Shown here piece after piece: positions 1 through 8,305 of a stretch of 12,253 nucleotides of DNA. The DNA lies in contig CABPXX010000011.1 of NCBI GenBank assembly GCA_902461475.1, positions 1 through 12,253 on the forward strand, in the 5' to 3' direction. The position numbers were made by a program, and so were the translations under genes. Source of the stretch: an uncultured Eubacteriales bacterium. Lineage in GTDB: Bacteria > Bacillota > Clostridia > Oscillospirales > Oscillospiraceae. The notes below the pieces were generated by a model. That model was not told the DNA's origin. It did not search any database and was given only the letters and a program-made list of their open reading frames with translations. Position 1 is the first letter of the stretch. Each line of letters opens with the position of its first letter.

Positions 1-417
1 CATCCTCGTCTTTTTACAAATGGACCTCAAAATAAAATAAACCACGGTATAGGTACCAGAAATCCACAATGAAACACCTAGCGCAAAGAGAAGCTCCATT
101 AAGATTCCTTCCCAGCCATTGAACAAAAGATCCATGACACTCAGGGAAAGGAAGGTGGATACTAAAATAATCAGAGCGGACCAGAAGATCTCCTTTACCG
201 TGAACTGGTACATCTGATAGAACAGCGCAAATGCCGGCCCGGCCAGGAACACCTCAAACATACACCCCAAATAGGCCATCACCAGCCATATCCAAATCCA
301 ATCGCAATCCTCCCCCACAAAATTCCCGTATATGAGAACATAGCCCACCAACAGGAACAGGAAAATAAAACCGTTATAAATTAAATATGCCCGCATGTTC
401 TTCAGCATCTCAACCAC
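1..417 (-). CDS. Small four-helix membrane protein, tandem paralog A (3' end cut by window edge)
   Basis: I do not recognise this family. The frame is open from 417 to the window edge (139 codons) and reaches the point where its neighbour at 444-866 ends, so probably only the stop is missing. It is a clear paralog of that neighbour: both share a YLIYNGF stretch near the N-terminus, a DCDWIW motif after the first helix, and a GTYxVVYFI segment in the last helix. About four hydrophobic segments suggest an integral membrane protein of the cytoplasmic membrane. The start is chosen as GTG at 417, because an AAAGGAG site lies 9 bases upstream and the resulting N-terminus aligns residue for residue with the paralog; an internal ATG at 408 is the alternative. 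It is the last visible gene of a three-gene minus-strand operon. Function unknown. Confidence 0.75.
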   Translation of the reverse strand, partial: MVEMLKNMRAYLIYNGFIFLFLLVGYVLIYGNFVGEDCDWIWIWLVMAYLGCMFEVFLAGPAFALFYQMYQFTVKEIFWSALIILVSTFLSLSVMDLLFNGWEGILMELLFALGVSLWISGTYTVVYFILRSICKKTRM

Positions 418-443
418 AGCCAAGCTCTCCTTTCATCTGCTTT

Positions 444-866
444 CTAAACCCACCATGTCCTCTGGTAGATGAATCTGGCAATGAAATAGACCACACAATA
501 GGTACCGGCAAAGCACACTGGAAACAGCAATGAAGAACAAAGAGACTCCAACAATTCTTGCCCGTTACTCTCTAGAATTGTCGGAATACCCACGGAAAGA
601 AACGTCGTAACCAAGATGACCAGGGCGGACAAGAAGACCTCTTTTGTGGTGAATTCATGTTTTTGATAAACCAGGGCAAATACCGCCCCCGCCAGATACA
701 GCTCGAACGCCAAGACGTAAACGATCGGCACCAGCCACAGCCAAATCCAATCGCAATCCTGCCCCACAAAACGCCCAGGCTCTAGACAATAACCCAGCAA
801 CAACATCAGAAAAAAGAAACCGTTATAAATCAGATACCCCCGCATCTTCTTCAGCGGCTCCCGCAT
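444..866 (-). CDS. Small four-helix membrane protein, tandem paralog B
   Basis: A 140-residue, strongly hydrophobic protein with about four predicted membrane segments (near residues 12-28, 40-66, 75-95 and 108-131) and no catalytic motif I can see. It is a tandem duplicate of the gene at 1-417, with an identical DCDWIW motif and matching helices; a 20-bp stretch of DNA (292-311 and 741-760) is identical between the two copies. The ATG at 866 has an AAAGGAG site 9 bases upstream, and this site overlaps the stop codon of the gene at 882-1235, so the two are co-transcribed and probably translationally linked. It may belong to an uncharacterised transporter or signalling membrane module, but nothing here shows a substrate. 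The family is not recognised. Confidence 0.8.
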   Translation of the reverse strand: MREPLKKMRGYLIYNGFFFLMLLLGYCLEPGRFVGQDCDWIWLWLVPIVYVLAFELYLAGAVFALVYQKHEFTTKEVFLSALVILVTTFLSVGIPTILESNGQELLESLCSSLLFPVCFAGTYCVVYFIARFIYQRTWWV

Positions 867-881
867 GGTCTCCCACTCCTT

Positions 882-1235
882 TCATGCGTTCACACCATAC
901 AGCATCAAATAATTGTCCCATCCCAACAGGCAAATGACCAGGAACCCCACAAGCAAAAAGACAGCTAGGGGAATGAAACGATGGTTTCTCCCCAACTTCG
1001 AGCACTCTTTGGTCAGGAATCCAAAGGTGGGAATGGTACAGCACGCCCAGAACACCATCCCAATCAGCGCCAGGAGCACATAGATATCCGCCTCACTGCG
1101 TAGATCGTAGTCGTACCCTTTCCCGTTCCCGGTCAGGAACATATACGAGAACCCTATCCATATAGGGGTGATGGCAGCCATGAGGCAGTGCCATAAAAAA
1201 GCGACAGTATCTAGGATCACTCTGCCTTTCCGCAT
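882..1235 (-). CDS. Small membrane protein, first gene of the membrane-protein operon
   Basis: A 117-residue hydrophobic protein with about three membrane segments (near residues 9-33, 52-75 and 86-106), a polar loop around residues 37-50 and a second polar loop around 77-85. The ATG at 1235 is preceded by AAAGGGGGAA at a suitable distance. It sits first in a minus-strand operon with the two paralogs at 444-866 and 1-417. It does not align clearly with them in sequence, although its size and layout are similar. A promoter with an extended -10 lies about 30 bases upstream of the start. No family recognised; an unknown membrane-protein role is all that can be supported. Confidence 0.75.
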   Translation of the reverse strand: MRKGRVILDTVAFLWHCLMAAITPIWIGFSYMFLTGNGKGYDYDLRSEADIYVLLALIGMVFWACCTIPTFGFLTKECSKLGRNHRFIPLAVFLLVGFLVICLLGWDNYLMLYGVNA

Positions 1236-1264
1236 ATACCGTTCCCCCTTTCCATTTCTCTCTC

Positions 1265-1292
1265 ATTGTACCAGACCCCATGGAAAATACAA
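1265..1292 (-). promoter_or_regulatory. SigmaA-type promoter for the membrane-protein operon
   Basis: Read on the minus strand, TTGTAT (1292-1287) and TACAAT (1270-1265) are separated by 16 bases, and a TG one base before the -10 makes it an extended -10 element. It lies about 30 bases upstream of the ATG at 1235, which suits a short leader. No competing promoter for this operon was seen. Confidence 0.55.
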
Positions 1293-1363
1293 CACCATCT
1301 GTCACCCTTCTCCCCGCTCCGGCATAGTCTGAAAACGGCGATGGCCAGAAAGGAGAGATTCCA

Positions 1364-1726
1364 ATGCTTCCTACCGTAAATCCTGAGGTGCTGGGTGAGA
1401 CCCAGACCTGCCCCGCCGTGGGCTATCAGTCCGCTTCCATCTGCGTGCCCGTCACCGTCACCCCCTTCGCCCAGACGGGTATCACTGCCACCAAGTGCTG
1501 CGGCACCCCCGTGGTCACCCCCGGTCTGTCTGTGTGCAACGGCATGAAGAACGGCTCTTGTGTGTTCACCATCACCCAGGACATCTGCGTGGCGGTGCCT
1601 GTGGAGTTCGGCGCCGTGGCCACCGTGGGCGACACCTACGTCAGCTGCAACGAGGTGTCCGACAACGACATCTGCACCGGCTGCGACCAGATGCCCCCAG
1701 TCACCCCTGAGATTCCTCAGGTTTAA
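1364..1726 (+). CDS. Cysteine-rich 120-residue protein with internal duplication (possible spore-surface protein)
   Basis: A 120-residue protein with ten cysteines (16, 27, 45, 46, 58, 66, 75, 95, 104, 107), rich in Val, Thr and Pro and poor in Lys and Arg. Two segments, about 25-47 and 73-95, share an ICVxV-type start, an alternating Val/Pro/Thr stretch, a Gly near the middle and a closing Cys, so the protein looks like two diverged copies of one beta-strand-rich unit. No signal peptide or membrane helix is visible. The ATG at 1364 has AAAGGAG 8 bases upstream. The gene stands alone between a divergent operon and a strong terminator. The alternating hydrophobic/Thr pattern and high Cys content resemble self-assembling coat proteins of spore formers; that is inference, and I cannot name the family. 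Its real function is unknown. Confidence 0.75.
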   Translation: MLPTVNPEVLGETQTCPAVGYQSASICVPVTVTPFAQTGITATKCCGTPVVTPGLSVCNGMKNGSCVFTITQDICVAVPVEFGAVATVGDTYVSCNEVSDNDICTGCDQMPPVTPEIPQV

Positions 1727-1746
1727 CCTTTCCCTCACAATGTTTT

Positions 1747-1776
1747 GGGAGTGGACCATTCGTCCACTCCCCTTTT
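1747..1776 (+). terminator. Rho-independent terminator after the Cys-rich gene
   Basis: A perfect 10-bp stem, GGGAGTGGAC (1747-1756) with GTCCACTCCC (1762-1771), closes a 5-base loop and is followed by a short T run (1773-1776). It sits 20 bases after the stop of the Cys-rich gene. The same stem also lies just beyond the 3' end of rnmV on the other strand, but there it is followed by A-rich rather than T-rich sequence, so it is best read as a plus-strand terminator in a convergent gap. Confidence 0.8.
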
Positions 1777-1778
1777 GG

Positions 1779-2384
1779 TTATTCCTTGGATTGTTCCAGT
1801 TCCTCCACCATCTGCGCCACCTCGTCCGGGGTGTGCAGGGCGTTGAGCATGGCCAGCAAGGCCTTGCTGTTCATGTGCTGGGGCAGCCCCAGGCGGTGGA
1901 GCAGCTTCTCCCGGCGTGCCGCCGAGTCCGGCCGCCCGGTGAGCCCCAGGGCAAACAGGTCCGCCGGGGTCAGGTCGCCCCGCGCTGGGGCGGGCCCATC
2001 CCCGTCCACCACTGTGGCCCCCGCCCGCAAAAGGGCCTGGCGCAGTACCTCCGGGTTCATGCCCTCCACCCCCAGCTTGCCCTCTTTTCCGGCCTTGCGC
2101 TTGCGCCGCTCCTTGCCGTACACGTCTGGAATGTAGGCATGTTTCACCTGGTTTTTTGGAATGGCCCCTTTTAAGTAGTTGCGGATGACAAATCCCGCCC
2201 CGTCGGAGTCGGTGAGGACGATAATGCCCTGGCGCTGGGCCAGGCGGCGGATGAGCTCCAGCTTCTCCCCGTCCTTGAACACCCCAAACCCGGAGGTCTC
2301 CAGAATAAGCCCGTCCACCACCTGGGACAGGCTGTTTTTATCGTAACGGCCCTCCACAATGATGGCCTCTTTGATTTTCAGCAT
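1779..2384 (-). CDS. rnmV: Ribonuclease M5 (5S rRNA maturation nuclease)
   Basis: A 201-residue Toprim nuclease. RNase M5 of Firmicutes cleaves 5S rRNA precursor on both strands to give mature 5S rRNA, acting with ribosomal protein L18. The Toprim signature is visible: the conserved Glu in VEGRYDK (E11, near the N-terminus) and the metal-binding acidic pair in TDSDGAG (D59 and D61), followed by the family-typical basic segment (about 92-105) and a C-terminal region (about 108-190) that matches the DUF4093-type domain. Length fits the family (about 180-200). The ATG at 2384 lies inside the end of holA (7-base overlap), so translation is coupled to holA. In Bacillus rnmV stands next to ksgA instead; here it closes a comEC-holA operon. 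Confidence 0.92.
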   Translation of the reverse strand: MLKIKEAIIVEGRYDKNSLSQVVDGLILETSGFGVFKDGEKLELIRRLAQRQGIIVLTDSDGAGFVIRNYLKGAIPKNQVKHAYIPDVYGKERRKRKAGKEGKLGVEGMNPEVLRQALLRAGATVVDGDGPAPARGDLTPADLFALGLTGRPDSAARREKLLHRLGLPQHMNSKALLAMLNALHTPDEVAQMVEELEQSKE

Positions 2385-3433
2385 TCAATCACCTTCCGTC
2401 CTGCGGACAATTCCATGAGCAGCTGGGTGAGAATCTCCCCCTCCGCCCCGTAGTTGATTTTCATCTGGAGGTCTGCCTCCGCACAGCGGCGCACCGCATG
2501 ACGGCACCACACCAGGGAGAACTTCCGGGCCGCATCCATGAGCTTGTCCCCCTGGAAGGAGTGCTTCATCCCCCACAGCTGCATAAAGTCGCTGCGGCTC
2601 TTCCCCGCGTCCAGATAGAGCCGGGCGGTGTAGAGTTGGCGAAAATACTTGCCCATCACCGACAAGATCATGATGGGGGCCTCCTGGCTGTGGAGCAGAT
2701 CGGCCAGCACCGCGGAGGCCTTGTCAAAGTCCCGGCGGGCCAGGGCATCCGTCATCTGGAACACCACCGCATCCACCTGGGGGATGGCCACGGCGTCCAT
2801 GTCCTCTCTCGTCACCCGCTCCCCCGAGGCGTAGGCACAAATTTTCTCCAGCTCGGTGGACAGGTTGGTCATGCTATCCCCACACAGGAAAATGAGGTAC
2901 TGGGCGTCCGCACTGTCCACCCGGTGCCCCATGGCCTTGCACTTGCGCACAATCCAGTCGGTGAGGTCCCCGGTGGACTGGCGCTGGAAGTTCACCAGCG
3001 CCTCTGACTTTTTTAGATAGGTGCCCAGCTTGCTCCGCCCATCCACCTTGAAGTTCAACAGGTCGTAGACAAACACCAAACAGCAGTAGTCAGGCAGGTC
3101 CTCAAACAGCTCCAGCAGCTGCTGCCGCCCCTTCTCCCCCTGGCCCATGAGGTCGAAGTCGGTGACCAGCACCAGGGTGCGCTCACTCATCATGGGCAGG
3201 CAGTCCACCGCCTGGGCAATCCAGTCCACCGAGCACTCCTTGCCCTGGGCGGTGTGGAGGTTGAAGTCCTCCATACCCTGGGGCAAAATGGCCTTTTTCA
3301 GCTCTCCCAGATAATATTCCCGCAAAAAGGTCTCGTCGCCATAGAAGACATAGAGGTTTTTCAGCCCTCCCTGGCGCAGCGCCTTTTTCAGTTCCCGCAT
3401 GGCGGTGTTGTCCGTTTGCTGTTTGGGCGGCAT
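2378..3433 (-). CDS. holA: DNA polymerase III subunit delta
   Basis: A 351-residue protein of the usual HolA length. The delta subunit opens the beta sliding clamp and belongs to the clamp loader at the replication fork. The N-terminal region carries the family-typical LYVFYGDETFLREYYL-like segment (about residues 26-42), followed by an AAA+-like fold without a canonical Walker A, a middle segment around DxxVTREDMDAVAIPQVDA that marks the collar-domain boundary, and a C-terminal helical collar ending in a LLMELS segment. The ATG at 3433 has AGGAGG 7 bases upstream. It lies 18 bases after comEC and overlaps rnmV by 7 bases. The comEC-holA pair is conserved across Firmicutes, which supports the call. 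Confidence 0.93.
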   Translation of the reverse strand: MPPKQQTDNTAMRELKKALRQGGLKNLYVFYGDETFLREYYLGELKKAILPQGMEDFNLHTAQGKECSVDWIAQAVDCLPMMSERTLVLVTDFDLMGQGEKGRQQLLELFEDLPDYCCLVFVYDLLNFKVDGRSKLGTYLKKSEALVNFQRQSTGDLTDWIVRKCKAMGHRVDSADAQYLIFLCGDSMTNLSTELEKICAYASGERVTREDMDAVAIPQVDAVVFQMTDALARRDFDKASAVLADLLHSQEAPIMILSVMGKYFRQLYTARLYLDAGKSRSDFMQLWGMKHSFQGDKLMDAARKFSLVWCRHAVRRCAEADLQMKINYGAEGEILTQLLMELSAGRKVIEC

Positions 3434-3451
3434 ACCGCTTCCTCCTCTTAT

Positions 3452-5785
3452 TTACCAAATTCCCACGTTCTCCCCCTGGGCCACCACCGTCACCGTCCCC
3501 TCCTGGTCGGTGCGGTGGACCTCCACCCCGGAGCGGTGCAGCCGCTCCAAGGTCTCCGGGTCCGGGTGTCCATAGGAGTTGCCCTCTCCCACCGAGATGA
3601 TGCCCAGCTCCGGCCGGGCCCAGCCCAAGAGCTCCATGCTGGTGGAGTCTGCCGAGCCGTGGTGGCCCACCATCAACAGCTCAATGTTGGGGATGACAAA
3701 GTATTTCACAATCATATGCTCCACATAGCTATCTGCATCTCCGGTAATCAGGACGTCAAAGTCGTCCACCGTGCACAGCACCGACAGCCCTTCCTCGTTG
3801 GTGGTGCCGCTACCCAAGGGTGGGATGATGCGCAGCTCCATCTCGCCCAGGGTCAAGTCCACCTCGTCCTCCACCCACTGGCAGGGGATGGAGCGCTCCT
3901 CCAGCCAACTCTCCAGCTGCTGGGCCTCCTCCTGGGCTTTGGCGGACACGGGAACGTATACCTCCCCCACCTCCACCCGGTCCAGCAGGCGCTCCACGCC
4001 GTTGAAATGGTCCTTGTCCAGGTGGGTGAGCAGAAGCACGTCCACCTCGGTGCGCCCCACCGAGGCCAGATAGTCGGCGGACAGGTCCCCCGCTGAGGTG
4101 CTCTCACTCCCTCCGCAGTCCACCACCATAGTGTGGTCCCCGTGCATCAAGACGGTGGAGGCACCCTGGCCCACATCCACCGCCCCCACCACCAAATCAG
4201 ACCGGGCCACGGTGAAGGCGGACAGCCCCACAGGGAGAGCCAGCAGCACCAGTAACCCCGCTCCGGTCCAAAGCACCTGAAGCAGAGCCACACCGCCCCA
4301 CAGCAGAAGCCCAAATACCGCATAAGCTCCCACCAGCCAGATCACGTGGTAGATGTTCTTCATATCCAGCACCGCATAGGGGAATGTGCCCAACTTGTGC
4401 ACCATCCACACGGTATAATGGCCCAATAGTCCCGCGCCCTGTCCCAAAAGTGCCGCCATACCGGGCAGCCACATTCCCAGAAGGCCCAGGACCAGGGCAC
4501 ACATCATCAAAATCGACATAGCCCAGAGGGTCAGGATGTTGGCCACCGGCGCCACCAGGGACACCTGGCCAAAGACCACCCCAACCAGCGGCACCGTCAG
4601 CACCATAGCGCCCAGGGAGGCAGACACCGAGGCGCTGACCCACTGCCACGCTCTCCCCGCCACCTTCTTCCATCCCCGCAGGATACGCTCCTCCAGATAC
4701 TTGGTGAGGCCCCGGTAGATTCTAGGGGTGAGCAATAAAATCCCCGACACGGACAGGAAGGACAGCTGTAACCCCACCTGTGCCACGGAAAAGGGGTTTT
4801 GCACCATGAGCACCAGCAGAGACAGGGCCATGGCGGAGGGCGCATCCTGCTCCCGTCCCACCACAGGCACCGCCAGCGCGGCTCCCTGCATCCACACCGC
4901 CCGAAAAGCGGAGGGGGTGCCACCCGCCATCACCGCATAAAACACCAGCACCGGGATGAGGGCCACTGCACAGCGGCGGCGGTTGCGGCACAGTACCATC
5001 AGCACACCCACCAGGAAGGAGACGTGGAGCCCGGACACCACAGCGGCGTGGGTCACACCCGACCGATTCATGTCCGTGTACAGCCCTTCGTCCAAGAAGC
5101 TCTTGTCGCCCAGAGACACCGCAAGGGCCAACGGGGCGGCGACCTGGTCAAAGGCCACCTGGATGCCCTCTTTCATCCGCTGGGCCGCCCAGGCGGGCCA
5201 GCAGACAAGGGGCAGAACAGCGGGGCGTTCCACCGTGGGTGCCTGTTCGCAGGTCCCCAGGAGGAACACCCCTTTGGCTGAGTCATAGGTCACTTCCTCC
5301 CCATAGGTAAATGAGGTATACTCCACCTGTCCCTCCACCTGGACATGGTCGCCCAATTGTACCGACTTCCAGCTCTCAGGCGCATAGAGAAGCAAGCCCA
5401 CCCCAGAGTCCAGGCGCAGGGTAAAGGCATAGCTTCCGGTCTCCGTCTCTTGGGGCTGGGCGATCACCGTGCCCGAGATGGTCTGCATCCCCTGGCAGTC
5501 CATGGCAGGGATACACACCAGAAAATAGTACACGCAAAACCAGCACAGTCCAGCCCCGCAGCCCAATACCACAGCCGTTGCCCGGCGGCACACCTGCCAG
5601 AGCACATAGCGCCGTCGTCTGTTTGTGGTCATCTCCACCCAGTCCTGCTTGCTCTTGGGCTGGGTTCGATGCCAGAGCATGAGAATCGGGAGGGCTGGAA
5701 CGACCAGCCACAAAACCGGGACGTTCCCCATCATCAGCAGACACATAACCGCAAAGCCCCCTGCAAACCAGGTCAGCTTGCGCAT
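3452..5785 (-). CDS. comEC: DNA internalization-related competence protein ComEC/Rec2
   Basis: A 777-residue membrane protein with the three ComEC parts in order: an N-terminal OB-like/DUF4131 region after two helices (about 65-180), the Competence domain of many helices with the typical HAAVVSGLHVSF motif (near residue 245), and a C-terminal metallo-beta-lactamase domain with VDVGQG (about 535), the metal motif THLDKDH (about 588) and GHHGS (about 707). ComEC forms the channel that brings single-stranded DNA through the cytoplasmic membrane; the nuclease-like domain may degrade the second strand. A GTG at 5794 is possible, but it overlaps the GGAGG site; the ATG at 5785 has that site 8 bases upstream and is preferred. 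It begins the comEC-holA-rnmV operon. The metal ligands look intact and nothing is truncated. Confidence 0.94.
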   Translation of the reverse strand: MRKLTWFAGGFAVMCLLMMGNVPVLWLVVPALPILMLWHRTQPKSKQDWVEMTTNRRRRYVLWQVCRRATAVVLGCGAGLCWFCVYYFLVCIPAMDCQGMQTISGTVIAQPQETETGSYAFTLRLDSGVGLLLYAPESWKSVQLGDHVQVEGQVEYTSFTYGEEVTYDSAKGVFLLGTCEQAPTVERPAVLPLVCWPAWAAQRMKEGIQVAFDQVAAPLALAVSLGDKSFLDEGLYTDMNRSGVTHAAVVSGLHVSFLVGVLMVLCRNRRRCAVALIPVLVFYAVMAGGTPSAFRAVWMQGAALAVPVVGREQDAPSAMALSLLVLMVQNPFSVAQVGLQLSFLSVSGILLLTPRIYRGLTKYLEERILRGWKKVAGRAWQWVSASVSASLGAMVLTVPLVGVVFGQVSLVAPVANILTLWAMSILMMCALVLGLLGMWLPGMAALLGQGAGLLGHYTVWMVHKLGTFPYAVLDMKNIYHVIWLVGAYAVFGLLLWGGVALLQVLWTGAGLLVLLALPVGLSAFTVARSDLVVGAVDVGQGASTVLMHGDHTMVVDCGGSESTSAGDLSADYLASVGRTEVDVLLLTHLDKDHFNGVERLLDRVEVGEVYVPVSAKAQEEAQQLESWLEERSIPCQWVEDEVDLTLGEMELRIIPPLGSGTTNEEGLSVLCTVDDFDVLITGDADSYVEHMIVKYFVIPNIELLMVGHHGSADSTSMELLGWARPELGIISVGEGNSYGHPDPETLERLHRSGVEVHRTDQEGTVTVVAQGENVGIW

Positions 5786-5815
5786 GTCTGCCACCTCCCT
5801 TCTCTGTCTTTCCTC

Positions 5816-5844
5816 ATTTTAACGGGTGCGCCCCTGCAAGTCAA
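5816..5844 (-). promoter_or_regulatory. SigmaA-type promoter for comEC-holA-rnmV
   Basis: On the minus strand TTGACT (5844-5839) and TAAAAT (5821-5816) are separated by exactly 17 bases, about 30 bases upstream of the comEC start at 5785. The spacing and near-consensus hexamers make this one of the better promoters in the window. Confidence 0.7.
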
Positions 5845-5856
5845 CCGCTCCCCCGG

Positions 5857-5885
5857 TTGCCCTGGGTGTGGGAATCTGATATAAT
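5857..5885 (+). promoter_or_regulatory. SigmaA-type promoter for the helicase/HAD operon
   Basis: TTGCCC (5857-5862) and a perfect TATAAT (5880-5885) are 17 bases apart, with TG one base before the -10 (extended -10). Transcription would begin near 5892, about 32 bases before the ATG at 5924. It is divergent from the comEC promoter; the two -35 boxes are only 12 bases apart, so they could compete or share regulation. Confidence 0.75.
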
Positions 5886-5923
5886 GGCTTGCAACTGGAC
5901 TTTACAGCAAGGATTTGATATAG

Positions 5924-8292
5924 ATGCTCAATCAAAAACAGTGTTCTGAATTTGCCTCTCTGCGCCGGGCGGCCATCGCCCTGGACTACCCCAACCTGAA
6001 CCCGGAGCAGCTCCAGGCCGTGCTCACCACCCAGGGCCCGCTGCTGCTGCTGGCGGGGGCTGGCTCGGGCAAGACCACGGTGCTCATCCACCGGGTGGCC
6101 AACCTCATCCGCTATGGCCGGGGCTCTGACTCCACCGAAGTGCCGGGTTGGGCCACGGAAGAGGATTTGAACTTTTTGCGCCACTATGTGGACCACCCCA
6201 CCGATGAGGGGCGGGAGTACGCCGCCCGGCTGTGTGAGCTGGACCCCGCGCCCCCCTGGACCATCCTGGCCATCACCTTTACCAACAAGGCCGCCGGAGA
6301 GCTGAAAGACCGCTTGGAGCGGGTGCTGGGTCCCCAGGCCCTGGATATCTGGGCCTCCACCTTCCACTCCGCCTGTGTGCGCATCCTGCGCCGGGACATT
6401 GAGCGGCTGGGCTTTCCCTCCTCCTTCACCATCTACGACACCGACGACTCCATCCGGGTGGTGAAGGACTGCCTCAAGGAGCTTGGCATGGACGAGAAGC
6501 TCTTCCCGCCCCGCTCGGTGCTGGGCACTATCTCCAAGGCCAAGGACCAGATGCAGTTGGCGGAAGATTTCCACAAAGAGGCCTACAAAAGTGGAGATTT
6601 CCGCTTAGAGCAGATCTCCCGCCTGTACACCCTCTACCAAAAGCGGCTGTGGGAGGCCGGGGCGCTGGACTTCGACGACATCATCTTCCACACCGTGCGC
6701 CTCTTGCAGCAGGAGGAGGACGTGCTGGCCTACTATCAAAACAAGTTCCGCTATGTGCTCATTGACGAGTACCAGGACACCAACCACATGCAGTATCTTC
6801 TAGCCTCTCTTCTGGCCGGGGGCCACAAAAACATCTGTGTGGTGGGCGACGACGACCAGTCCATCTACCGCTTCCGGGGCGCCACCATTGAGAACATTCT
6901 CTCCTTTGAGAAGCAGTACAAGGGCGCCCAGTGCATCCGCCTGGAGCAGAACTACCGCTCCACCAAGACCATCCTGTCTGCGGCCAACCACGTCATCCGC
7001 CGCAACCAGGGCCGCAAGGGCAAGGAGCTGTGGACGGCGGGGGCAGAGGGGGACAAGGTCCACCTGTACACCGCCATGAACGAGAGCGACGAGGCCCAGT
7101 ATGTGGCCAACACCATTTTGGAGCACTACCGCCAGGGGATGAAGTGGCGGGACCATGCGGTGCTCTACCGCATGAACGCCCAGTCCTATCAGCTGGAATT
7201 GGCCTTCAAGCGCACCGGTATCCCCTACCGGGTCATTGGCGGCACCCGCTTCTTTGACCGAGCGGAAGTGAAGGACATGCTGGCCTACCTGTGTGTGGTG
7301 GCCAATCCCCAGGACGATTTGCGCCTGGGCCGCATCATCAACGTCCCCGCCCGGGGCATCGGCGCCACCACTGTGGAGCGGGCCCGGGCCATCGCTGCCC
7401 AGGAGGGGCTGTCCCTGTGGCAGGTGGTGAGCCAGCCCGAGCAGTACCCCGAGCTGCAAAAGGCCGGGGCCAAGCTGGGCGCCTTCACCGCCATCATTCG
7501 GGACCTACAGGCCCTGAGCTCCACCATGGACCTGGCCGCCTTCTACGAACTGGTAATGGAGCGCACCGGGTACGCCGCCATGCTCCAGGTCAAGCAGGAT
7601 GTGGAAAACCGCACCCGTCTGGAGAACATTCGAGAGCTTTTGACCTCCATCAAGGGGTATATGGAAAACAGCGAGTCCCCCACCCTGGCGGGATTCTTGG
7701 ATGAGATCGCCCTGTACACAGATTTGGACAACCACGACCCCAACGAGGACGCCGTGGTGATGATGACCATGCACTCGGCCAAGGGTCTGGAGTTCCCCGT
7801 GGTGTTTGTGGTGGGCATGGAAGAGGGTATCTTCCCCGGTATGCGCTGCATTGGCGACTGTGCTATGTGGCCCTGACCCGGGCCAAGGAGCAGCTGTACC
7901 TCACCTGTGCCAGCATGCGTATGCTCTACGGCCGCACCAGCGCCAACCGCCCCTCCCGTTTCGCCGGGGAGATTCCCCCCGAGCTGTTGGAGCAGAGCGG
8001 GCGCAGCTATCAGGAGCACTCCCGGCCCTGGGAGAGCGGCAGCAGCTTTGTCCCCTCCCCCCAGGCCCGACCCAAGCCCATCCCCACCCCCGGCAAGCCC
8101 TACCCCACCGCCTCCGCCCCGGCTCTCTCCCTGCAAAAGGGGGACAGCGTCCAGCATAAGGCCTTTGGACGGGGCCTGGTGCTGTCGGTGCAGAAGATGG
8201 GGGGCGACGCCCTGGTGGAGATCGCCTTCGACACCGTGGGCACCAAGCGGCTGATGCTGAAATCCGCCAGCCAGCACTTGACCAAAGTATAA
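5924..8292 (+). pseudogene. pcrA: ATP-dependent DNA helicase PcrA/UvrD, broken by a frameshift at about 7857
   Basis: A superfamily 1A 3'-5' helicase that unwinds DNA in repair and rolling-circle replication. The first frame (5924-7876, 650 codons) carries Walker A AGAGSGKT (residues 44-51), motif Ia TFTNKAA, Walker B LIDEYQDT, motif III GDDDQSIYRFRGA, motif IV QNYRST, and motif V HSAKGLEFPVVF. After FPGMRCIGD it runs into a stop at once. The frame beginning near 7858 continues with CYVALTRAKEQLYLTCAS (motif VI) and ends normally at 8292 with the C-terminal GDxVxHxxFGxG tail domain. The family normally has about nine residues here, a PEEMEEERR-like stretch; about 28 bases seem lost, moving the frame. 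Both flanks are well conserved, so the lesion is recent or a sequence error. An insertion of about 45 residues after Walker A is not disruptive. The start has only a weak AAGGA site. Confidence 0.85.
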
Positions 8293-8305
8293 GGAGGGTT
8301 TTCCC

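Noticed and set aside
1267..1293. Plus-strand promoter TTGTAC/TACAAC for the Cys-rich gene
   Set aside because: Spacing is only 15 bases and the -10 is poor; the same bases make a better minus-strand promoter.
1217..1759. Minus-strand frame of 180 codons opposite the Cys-rich gene
   Set aside because: The His/Gly/Val-rich composition is typical of an antisense shadow; the plus-strand gene has a good ribosome binding site and a terminator.
3254..4096. Plus-strand open frame of 280 codons opposite comEC
   Set aside because: It is the complement of a confidently assigned comEC, with His/Gln/Leu-rich composition typical of an antisense GC-rich frame and no ribosome binding site.
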